From Sideroxydans sp. (GTDB lineage Bacteria > Pseudomonadota > Gammaproteobacteria > Burkholderiales > Gallionellaceae): a stretch of DNA of 41,273 nt. The stretch is taken from NCBI GenBank assembly GCA_028687425.1, contig JAQUAD010000025.1, positions 1 to 41,273 on the forward strand. Reading direction: 5' to 3'. The notes below the pieces were generated by a model. It worked only from the letters and a program-made list of their open reading frames with translations, was not told the origin of the DNA and made no database searches. Position numbers and translations under genes: made by a program. Each line of letters opens with the position of its first letter. Position 1 is the stretch's first letter. Positions 34,501 through 40,077 of the stretch are shown one piece after another.

Positions 34501-34730
34501 GAGATGGCGTGGATCTGCAGCATGCAGTGGTGAATGCTGCCGCCGCGCGCGCCAAGCCCATCCTGCTGACAGGCTTGGCGGCGATGTTGGGCGCGTTGTT
34601 CATCCTTGACGACCCGATCTTTAATGGTCTGGCGCTGGCCCTGATCTTCGGCATCCTGGTCTCGACCGTGCTGACCTTGATCGTGATCCCGGTGTTGTAT
34701 TACGCCACTTTGTACAAGCAATTCCCATAA
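31524..34730 (+). CDS. RND efflux transporter permease subunit (AcrB/HAE1-like)
   Basis: The 1068-aa protein is a proton-driven inner-membrane exporter of the AcrB superfamily, with 12 predicted helices and two large periplasmic loops. The proton-relay pair Asp422-Asp423 is present in SIGILVDDAIVVVENIHRR. The helix 10 position that is Lys940 in AcrB appears to be Arg979 here (GIIVRNSILLVDF). The N-terminus with TPREEEPQINV is common in HAE1-type pumps of environmental bacteria. It is translationally coupled to the adaptor (ATGA). No outer-membrane channel gene lies nearby, so a TolC-like protein from elsewhere must be used. The substrate is unknown. Confidence 0.93.
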   Translation: MSMGVSGRIARVFLHSQMTPLLALVAMLLGIFAVAVTPREEEPQINVTMANVLISYPGASAQDVANTVATPAEQVLSQIAGVDHVYSVSQPGMAVLTVQFKVGEEHVPSLVKLYDVIWSHADWLPSTLGVAQPIIKAKGIDDVPVLALTLWREQGAGNAVALSQVAHAIESELKRVPGTREVNTLGQTPRVVRVLLDPEALNAHQLSAQEVRAALQASNVSHSAGTLVQNNREVLVQTGTFLSDATEVSQLVVGVTAGKPVFLRDVAEVRDSADQPKSYVWMGTGATAADKQITAQGEYGAVTLAVTKKPGENAVDVANKLLHRVDELKGSVIPDDVQVTVTRNYGETANDKAMKLIKKLFFATFAVVALVWFALGRREAFIVGVAVLLTLAVTLFASWAYGFTLNRVSLFALIFSIGILVDDAIVVVENIHRRRELAQHQPLSEIIPEAVDEVGSPTILATFTVIAALLPMAFVSGLMGPYMSPIPINASMGMLISLAIAFIVTPWLAHKFAGAHHEVVKNEEDTAIARFFRMRLGPFLNKEHGKAARRKLWLGILGGLLFAVSLAVVKLVVLKMLPFDNKSEFQVVVDMSSGTAVEQTAGVMREIGAYLATVPEVTDYQAYAGTASPINFNGLVRQYYLRSTPEQGDIQVNLQDKHLRDRSSHEIATSVREPVEEIAQRWNAKVKVVEVPPGPPVMSPIVAEIYGPDYEGARQVATKVHEQFVATADIVGIDDTVSEAAPKMVLRVMQSKAALLGVAQSDIVDAVQIALSGQDVTALHALDAKYAPPLRLGLAAEKRSRIDDVLKLKVRSRDGALVPLSEVVQVVKTERDYPIHHKDLLPVVYVTGDMAGDLDSPLYGMFDINGRTGGMALEQGGTLEPYFFKQPSDPYAGYALKWDGEWQVTFETFRDMGIAYGVGLILIYLLVVAQFKSYVVPLVIMAPIPLTIIGVMPGHALFGSQFTATSMIGMIALAGIIVRNSILLVDFVNLQLRDGVDLQHAVVNAAAARAKPILLTGLAAMLGALFILDDPIFNGLALALIFGILVSTVLTLIVIPVLYYATLYKQFP

Positions 34731-34753
34731 ACTTTATATCAGGAGCTTTAAAC

Positions 34754-34963
34754 ATGAATGCAGAACGTATCGTCCGTATCGTCGCCGGTTTCTTTGTGAT
34801 GTTGTCGTTGGCGCTGGGTGCACAGGCCAGTCCGCTGTTCGTCAGCGAGTATTTCCTGCTCTTCACTGCTTTCGTTGGTCTGAACCTGTTCCAGAGCGGA
34901 TTCACACAAATCTGCCCATTGAACAATATTCTTGCCAAGTTCGGCGTCAAGGGCAGTTGCTGA
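34754..34963 (+). CDS. DUF2892 (YgaP-like transmembrane) protein
   Basis: This 69-aa protein matches the DUF2892 pattern: MNAERIVRIVAGFFVMLSLAL with a first helix, then a second helix FLLFTAFVGLNLFQSGFTQICPLNNILAKFG. It has Cys54 in the typical CPL motif and a C-terminal Cys69. In E. coli YgaP the same two-helix domain is fused to a rhodanese that handles sulfane sulfur, and its gene is controlled by the BigR homologue YgaV. AGGAG precedes ATG 34754, 24 bp after the pump stop. It is last in the cassette before a hairpin terminator. Confidence 0.9.
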   Translation: MNAERIVRIVAGFFVMLSLALGAQASPLFVSEYFLLFTAFVGLNLFQSGFTQICPLNNILAKFGVKGSC

Positions 34964-34983
34964 ATCGGCTCGTGAGCTTTATC

Positions 34984-35035
34984 TTGCAAAACCCACAACA
35001 GTCTGGCTTTTGTCAGTCTGATGTGGGTTTTGCAA
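34984..35035 (+). terminator. Long hairpin terminator after the RND cassette
   Basis: TTGCAAAACCCACA (34984-34997) pairs perfectly over 14 bp with 35022-35035. The loop of 24 nt contains CAGTCTG twice as a direct repeat (34999-35005 and 35014-35020). The right arm carries GGGTTTT, so pairing of A and T tracts could end transcription in both directions. It isolates the pump cassette from yibN. Confidence 0.72.
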
Positions 35036-35128
35036 TTCTGCCCCTGTATCGTGACTACATATACACGGACTTAAAGACCGGGATAAAGGCGTTGGCAGTG
35101 CAGCATCCCGCACAGTTCCAGCCTCTGT

Positions 35129-35138
35129 TAGAATCCGC
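35129..35138 (+). promoter_or_regulatory. Predicted -10 of the yibN-grxC-secB promoter
   Basis: TAGAATCCGC matches exactly the -10 plus following bases of the tRNA-Gly promoter and closely those of rph and ccoN. No good -35 is seen at 16-18 bp. It lies 30 bp before the yibN start and after the terminator, where a promoter is expected. Confidence 0.45.
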
Positions 35139-35164
35139 AGCCCGGAATTATGAGGAGTACCGTC

Positions 35165-35584
35165 GTGCAGCAGTTCCTGCTAGATAACCTGTTTACCCTG
35201 TCGATCACGCTGATCAGCGGCTATATGCTGTTCTGGAGCTATTTCGGCAACCGCATTCTTGGCGTCAAGGAAGCAGATACCCTGCAAGCGATGAACCTGA
35301 TCAATCGCAACGACGCGCTACTGGTCGACGTGCGCGAACAAAGCGAATACGACAGCGGTCATATCATCAACAGCAAACTGATGCCTGCGGGCAAGTTGAA
35401 AGAGCGAGTCGGCGAGTTGGAGAAGTATCGCGAGCGTCCCATCATCCTGGTATGCCGTAGCGGCGCGCGTGCGACGCCCATCGCATCATGGCTGGGCAAG
35501 CAGGGCTTCGGCCAGGTATATCTGCTGTCCGGCGGCGTGCTGGCCTGGCAGAAAGCCAAGCTGCCTTTGGAAAAAAAGAAATAG
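35165..35584 (+). CDS. yibN: Membrane-anchored rhodanese-like protein (YibN)
   Basis: The 139-aa protein has one N-terminal membrane helix (FTLSITLISGYMLFWSYFG) and a rhodanese domain with LVDVREQSEYDSGHI and the active-site loop CRSGARA, with Cys97 as the expected sulfur-accepting residue. I chose GTG 35165, because GAGGAG (35152-35157) sits seven bases before it and overlaps the alternative ATG at 35150. Position and topology match E. coli YibN, whose gene also precedes grxC-secB-gpsA. Its sulfur substrate is unknown. Confidence 0.9.
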   Translation: MQQFLLDNLFTLSITLISGYMLFWSYFGNRILGVKEADTLQAMNLINRNDALLVDVREQSEYDSGHIINSKLMPAGKLKERVGELEKYRERPIILVCRSGARATPIASWLGKQGFGQVYLLSGGVLAWQKAKLPLEKKK

Positions 35585-35592
35585 GAGCCGCC

Positions 35593-35850
35593 ATGGCTAA
35601 AGTCGTGATGTATTGCACCGCCGTCTGTCCGTATTGTGTGAACGCCGAGCGTCTGCTCAACAACCGCGGTGTCACCGAGATCGAGAAGATACGCATCGAT
35701 CTGGATCCCGATCAGCGCGAGATCATGGAATCGCGCAGCAATCGCCGCACCGTGCCGCAGATATTTATCGACGGCCGCCACATCGGCGGTTTCGACGACA
35801 TGGCCGAACTGGATCGTGCCGGCGGCTTGCTGCCCCTGCTTCAACAATAA
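35593..35850 (+). CDS. grxC: Glutaredoxin 3
   Basis: GrxC is a small thiol-disulfide oxidoreductase using glutathione. The 85-aa protein has the dithiol active site CPYC at residues 12-15, the TVPQIFIDG segment with the cis-proline, and GGFDDMAELDR, which binds glutathione. AGGAG lies five bases before ATG 35593. It is co-transcribed with yibN (8-bp gap) and secB (17-bp gap), as in E. coli. Confidence 0.96.
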   Translation: MAKVVMYCTAVCPYCVNAERLLNNRGVTEIEKIRIDLDPDQREIMESRSNRRTVPQIFIDGRHIGGFDDMAELDRAGGLLPLLQQ

Positions 35851-35867
35851 TCAACCGAGGAAGAAAA

Positions 35868-36353
35868 ATGACCGAGAATACCGCCGCGCCACAGAATAAC
35901 GCGCCTATCTTCAACATCGAGAAATTGTATGTGAAAGACATGTCGCTGGAGATCCCCAATGCGCCTGCGATCTTCCTGCAGCGCGAGAATCCGCAGATCG
36001 ATCTGCAACTGCAAACCAAGGCAGGGCAATTGGAAGAGGGCGTGTTCGAAGTCGAAGTCACCGTTACCGTGACGGCGAAGGTGCCTGAGAAAGATCAGGT
36101 GATGTTCCTGATCGAAGTCAAACAGGCGGGCATCTTCCAGGTGCGCAACATCGCCGCGGAAGAGATGGAAGGCATTCTGGCCGTGATGTGCCCGAACATT
36201 CTCTATCCCTACCTGCGCGAAGCCGTATCCGATGTGGCTGTACGCGGCGGATTCGCCCCGGTACTGCTGAGCCCGATCAATTTCGAAGTGATCTATCAAC
36301 AACAAAAGCAGCAGGCGCAAGCCCAGGCTGAGGGCGCCGCGGTCAAGCACTGA
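35868..36353 (+). CDS. secB: Protein-export chaperone SecB
   Basis: SecB is a tetrameric chaperone that keeps preproteins unfolded and hands them to SecA. The 161-aa protein contains NIEKLYVKDMSLEIPNAP, the FEVEVTVTVTAKV strands, AGIFQV, the CPNILYPYLRE segment and GGFAPVLLSPINFEVIY, all typical. The glutamine- and alanine-rich C-terminal tail is flexible. AGGAAGA precedes ATG 35868. The stop overlaps the start of the next gene by one base (TGATG). Confidence 0.97.
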   Translation: MTENTAAPQNNAPIFNIEKLYVKDMSLEIPNAPAIFLQRENPQIDLQLQTKAGQLEEGVFEVEVTVTVTAKVPEKDQVMFLIEVKQAGIFQVRNIAAEEMEGILAVMCPNILYPYLREAVSDVAVRGGFAPVLLSPINFEVIYQQQKQQAQAQAEGAAVKH

Positions 36354-36787
36354 TGGCAAGACTGCTGGCAACGTTATTGTTGTCCGGCCTGTGCCTTTCA
36401 GCGCAGGCCTATGATTTCGTCTCGGTGGCCGAGCCGGCAATCCTGTATGACGCCAATTCACTCAAGGCGAAGAAGCTCTACGTCGCCACACGCTTCCTGC
36501 CTCTGGAGCAACTGGTGGTATTGGAAGCCTGGGTCAAGGCGCGCGATTCCACCGGCAAGGTGTTCTGGATCGAAAAGCGCAATCTGAGCAGCAAACGCTA
36601 TGTCGTCGTGACGGCGCAAGTGGCCAACGTGCGCAGCAGCTGGAGCAACAGCGCATCCGTGGCATTCGTTGCGCCGCGTCAACTGGGACTGGAGTGGCTG
36701 GGAAATGCGGGCGGCGGCTGGGTCAAGGTGCGCCACCGCGATGGTTCCATCGGCTATATCAAGGCATCGGAAGTCTGGGGTGACTGA
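36353..36787 (+). CDS. SH3-domain protein with signal peptide
   Basis: The 144-aa protein has a signal peptide (MARLLATLLLSGLCLSAQA) and two short SH3-like repeats: one around AILYDANSLKAKKLYVATRF and one around VANVRSSWSNSASVAFVAPR, ending with GWVKVRHRDGSIGYIKASEVWG. Bacterial SH3 domains of this type often bind cell-wall material in the periplasm. A precise role is not known. It lies between secB and gpsA and is tightly coupled to both (1-nt overlap and 3-bp gap), an arrangement seen in other betaproteobacteria. Confidence 0.87.
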   Translation: MARLLATLLLSGLCLSAQAYDFVSVAEPAILYDANSLKAKKLYVATRFLPLEQLVVLEAWVKARDSTGKVFWIEKRNLSSKRYVVVTAQVANVRSSWSNSASVAFVAPRQLGLEWLGNAGGGWVKVRHRDGSIGYIKASEVWGD

Positions 36788-36790
36788 GGC

Positions 36791-37807
36791 ATGAACATCG
36801 CAGTATTAGGTGCAGGCGCATGGGGAACAGCGCTGGCGATCAGTCTGGCGGAGCGCCATGCCGTTAAGCTCTGGGCAAGGGATGCCGCGCAAGTGGCGGC
36901 GATGCGTGAGACGCGGCGTAACCGCCGCTACCTGCCGGATATCGCTTTGCCTGACAGTCTTGCGTTGGATGGCGATCTGCAGACCGTATTAAATGGGGCG
37001 CAATTGGTCATTGTGGCCGTGCCGGTCTCGGGATTGCGTGCCACGTTGCAGCAGATTGCAAAACTGCCGTCGCCGGTCGGAGTGATCTGGCTTTGCAAAG
37101 GATTCGAAACGGAAACTTCGCTACTGCCGCACCAGATCGTCAACGAGATCTTGCCAGCTGAATTCCCGCGCGGCGCATTGACTGGTCCCAGCTTTGCACA
37201 GGAAGTGGCGCGCGGACTGCCGACTGCGTTGACGCTGGCCTCGAACGATGGCGCATTCGCGCAACAGACAGCCAAAGCGCTGCACCACTCTCGCTTGCGT
37301 ATCTACTCCAGCACCGATGTGGTCGGTGTGGAGATAGGTGGGGCGATCAAGAATGTTTTGGCGATCGCGGCAGGTATCTGTGATGGTATGCAGATGGGGC
37401 TGAATGCACGCGCTGCCTTGCTCACGCGTGGCCTGGCCGAGATGACGCGCCTGGGACTGCTGATGGGCGGCAAGGCCGAAACGTTGGGTGGTCTGTCCGG
37501 CGTGGGTGACCTCATCCTCACCTGTACCGGTGACCTGTCGCGCAATCGTCAGGTCGGCATGTTGCTGGCGCGCCACCAATCCTTGCCCAATATCCTCAAA
37601 GAGCTCGGCCATGTGGCGGAAGGTGTTTACACCGCCCGCGAAGTGCAGAGCGTCGCACGCCAATATCAGGCGGACATGCCGATCTGTCAGGCAGTCTACC
37701 GCGTGCTATACGAAGAGCTTGATGCCGACAAGGCAGTCGAGATGCTGTTGAGCCGCCAGCCCGGCGAGGAGTTCTCCTCCAGCGGCAAGCATCCAGCGTT
37801 GAACTAA
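36791..37807 (+). CDS. gpsA: Glycerol-3-phosphate dehydrogenase [NAD(P)+]
   Basis: GpsA reduces dihydroxyacetone phosphate to sn-glycerol-3-phosphate for phospholipid synthesis. The 338-aa protein has the Rossmann motif GAGAWGTA at residues 7-14, the CKGFE and TGPSFAQEVA segments, the catalytic lysine region GGAIKNVLAIAAG, and the conserved GLSGVGDLILTCT near residue 235. Length is normal. The stop overlaps that of trmL on the other strand by 4 bp. Confidence 0.97.
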   Translation: MNIAVLGAGAWGTALAISLAERHAVKLWARDAAQVAAMRETRRNRRYLPDIALPDSLALDGDLQTVLNGAQLVIVAVPVSGLRATLQQIAKLPSPVGVIWLCKGFETETSLLPHQIVNEILPAEFPRGALTGPSFAQEVARGLPTALTLASNDGAFAQQTAKALHHSRLRIYSSTDVVGVEIGGAIKNVLAIAAGICDGMQMGLNARAALLTRGLAEMTRLGLLMGGKAETLGGLSGVGDLILTCTGDLSRNRQVGMLLARHQSLPNILKELGHVAEGVYTAREVQSVARQYQADMPICQAVYRVLYEELDADKAVEMLLSRQPGEEFSSSGKHPALN

Positions 37808-38265
37808 CTCCCTGCGAATCCGTTCTGCCGCCAGGCTTCGAACACCGTCACCGCTACAGTATTCGACAGGTTCAAACTCCGGTTGTCCGGCAGCATGGGC
37901 AAACGCAAACGCCTTTCAGGCACGAAAGCTGCTAATACCTCTGCCGGCAGGCCACGGCTTTCCGGCCCGAACAGGAATGCATCCCCGCGCTGGTAGCTGA
38001 CTTGGTGGTAAGGGTGGGATGCTTTGGTAGTGAAAGCGAAAACGCGTGCATCGGGCAAAGTGTCCAGACATTCGACAAGTGTGTCGTAAACCCGAACACT
38101 TGCGTATTCATGATAGTCCAGTCCGGCACGACGCAGATGTTTGTCGTCCAGTTCGAAACCAAGCGGGCGGATCAGGTGCAACTGTGAACCGGTATTGGCG
38201 CAAAGGCGGATGACGTTGCCTGTGTTGGGCGGTATTTCGGGCTGGAAAAGAATGATGTTAAACAT
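37804..38265 (-). CDS. trmL: tRNA (cytidine(34)-2'-O)-methyltransferase
   Basis: TrmL is a SPOUT-fold enzyme that methylates the ribose of wobble base 34 in certain tRNA-Leu isoacceptors. The 153-aa protein has MFNIILFQPEIPPNTGN at the start, LHLIRPLGFELDDK, FLFGPESRGLP, and the knot motif RSLNLSNTVAVTVFEAWRQ near the end. I chose ATG 38265 over the GTG four codons upstream because homologues begin with this sequence. It is convergent with gpsA. Confidence 0.95.
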   Translation of the reverse strand: MFNIILFQPEIPPNTGNVIRLCANTGSQLHLIRPLGFELDDKHLRRAGLDYHEYASVRVYDTLVECLDTLPDARVFAFTTKASHPYHQVSYQRGDAFLFGPESRGLPAEVLAAFVPERRLRLPMLPDNRSLNLSNTVAVTVFEAWRQNGFAGS

Positions 38266-38371
38266 GCGCAAAGTCACGAAAGGTCTTGTCAGAAAAGGGG
38301 AAAACGGCTAAGTTCCGTTCCCATAGTTTGGTGCGTACATTTTCGCATCGCAGAAATTTTCAGGGGGAATT

Positions 38372-40075
38372 ATGGCGCGTCCGGAAAAAGTTCGCCTAGG
38401 CGACTTGCTGGTACAGCAGAAACTCATCTCGCTAGACCAGCTGCAATTCGTGCTGGAACAGCAAAAGCGCAGCGGCCGGAAACTGGGGCGTGTGCTGGTG
38501 GATAACGGCTTCATCAGTGAAGACCAGATCTCCGAAGCGCTGGCCAAGCAGCTCAACATCCCCTACATCAACCTGAAGTACTACAACCCGAACCTCGAGA
38601 TCGTGCGCAGCCTGCCTGAGAATCAGGCGCGGCGTTTCCGTGCCGTGGCACTCGAAGAGCGCAACGGGGCAGTCCTGATCGGCATGACCGATCCAACCGA
38701 TCTGTTTGCATTCGACGAGATCTCGCGCATTCTCAAACGCGACATCGATTTGGCAGTGGTGACTGAAGGCCAGTTGCTGGAGACCATTGACCGCGTCTAC
38801 CGCCGCACTGATGAGATCAGCGGTCTGGCGCGCGAGATTTCCGAAGAGTTGGGCGAGGGGTACATCGACTTCGGGGCGTTGAGCGATACGGTCGGCACCG
38901 AAGAAGCGCCGGTCGTGAAATTGCTGCAGACCATGTTCGAAGATGCGGTACAGGTCGGCGCTTCCGACGTGCATATCGAGCCGCAGGAGACGCGCCTGCA
39001 GATTCGCTTCCGTATCGACGGTGCGTTGCACCTGCAGACCGAAGCCGACAGCAAGATCGCCAGCGCCATCGCCCTGCGACTGAAGCTGATGTCCGGTCTG
39101 GATATTTCCGAGAAGCGCCTGCCGCAGGACGGCCGCTTCAACGTACGCGTGCGTGAACAGGCGATCGATGTGCGTATCTCCACCATGCCGACGCAATATG
39201 GCGAGTCGGTGGTGATGCGTCTGCTTAACCAGAGCGGCAGTTTCCTGACGCTGGACAAGCTGGGCATGCCGCCCGACATGCTCAAGCGCTTCCGCGAGAT
39301 CATTCAGCGCAGCAACGGCATGGTGCTGGTGACCGGTCCGACCGGTTCCGGTAAAACGACCACGCTGTACGCTGGCCTGTCCGAGATCAACACCGTCGAC
39401 CAGAAGATCATCACCGTGGAAGACCCGGTGGAATATCGCCTGCCCGGCATCAACCAGGTGCAGGTGAATGAAAAGATCGAACTCAGTTTCTCCAAGGTAT
39501 TGCGCGCAGCCTTGCGTCAGGACCCGGACGTGATCCTGGTCGGCGAAATGCGCGATGCCGAAACCGCGCAGATCGGTATGCGCGCCGCCATGACCGGTCA
39601 CCTCGTGTTCTCCACGCTGCACACGCGTGATTCCGCAGGTACCCTGTTCCGTCTGGTCGATATGGGCGTGCCGAAATACATGGTGGCTTCCTCGGTGCAG
39701 TGCGTGCTGGCGCAGCGTCTGCTGCGTCGCGTCTGCGAAAGTTGCCGCGAGGCGCACGTGCCCACACCGCAGGAAGTCGAGTGGCTGCAAGCGGAAGGCG
39801 TGGAAAAAGGATCGTGGGGCGAGTTGGTGCATGGTCGCGGCTGTTCGCACTGCAACGGCACTGGCTATCACGGCCGCATGGGAGTCTATGAAATGCTGGA
39901 GATGACGCAGGATTTGGTAGATGCAGCCGCACATGACGATAACGCTCATTTCATGCAGGCCGCGCGGAATTATCTGAAAGACCGCACGCTGCTCGACGCC
40001 GCATTACGCGAGATGAAGCTCGGGCATACCAGTATCGCTGAAGTGATGCGCATCAGTAACCAGGTTGAGGATTAA
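38372..40075 (+). CDS. mshE: MSHA/type IV pilus extension ATPase (MshE-like)
   Basis: This cytoplasmic ATPase powers pilus assembly. The 567-aa protein starts with two consecutive 24-residue repeats, RLGDLLVQQ... (residues 8-31) and KLGRVLVDN... (37-60). These follow the RLGxxLV...IxxxxLxxxLxxQ pattern of the c-di-GMP-binding MshEN domain. The T2SE core has Walker A GPTGSGKTTT, an Asp box (ITVEDPVEYRLPG), Walker B VILVGEMRD and a His box (TGHLVFSTLHTRDS). Four cysteines near residue 455-495 (CESC, CSHC) bind zinc. The following gene is mshG-like, which supports MSHA rather than general secretion. PilB or GspE remain alternatives. Confidence 0.88.
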   Translation: MARPEKVRLGDLLVQQKLISLDQLQFVLEQQKRSGRKLGRVLVDNGFISEDQISEALAKQLNIPYINLKYYNPNLEIVRSLPENQARRFRAVALEERNGAVLIGMTDPTDLFAFDEISRILKRDIDLAVVTEGQLLETIDRVYRRTDEISGLAREISEELGEGYIDFGALSDTVGTEEAPVVKLLQTMFEDAVQVGASDVHIEPQETRLQIRFRIDGALHLQTEADSKIASAIALRLKLMSGLDISEKRLPQDGRFNVRVREQAIDVRISTMPTQYGESVVMRLLNQSGSFLTLDKLGMPPDMLKRFREIIQRSNGMVLVTGPTGSGKTTTLYAGLSEINTVDQKIITVEDPVEYRLPGINQVQVNEKIELSFSKVLRAALRQDPDVILVGEMRDAETAQIGMRAAMTGHLVFSTLHTRDSAGTLFRLVDMGVPKYMVASSVQCVLAQRLLRRVCESCREAHVPTPQEVEWLQAEGVEKGSWGELVHGRGCSHCNGTGYHGRMGVYEMLEMTQDLVDAAAHDDNAHFMQAARNYLKDRTLLDAALREMKLGHTSIAEVMRISNQVED

Positions 40076-40077
40076 GC

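Noticed and set aside
38432-39949. Open frame of 505 codons on the minus strand opposite mshE
   Set aside because: MshE on the plus strand has every catalytic motif; the antisense frame is a by-product of codon bias.
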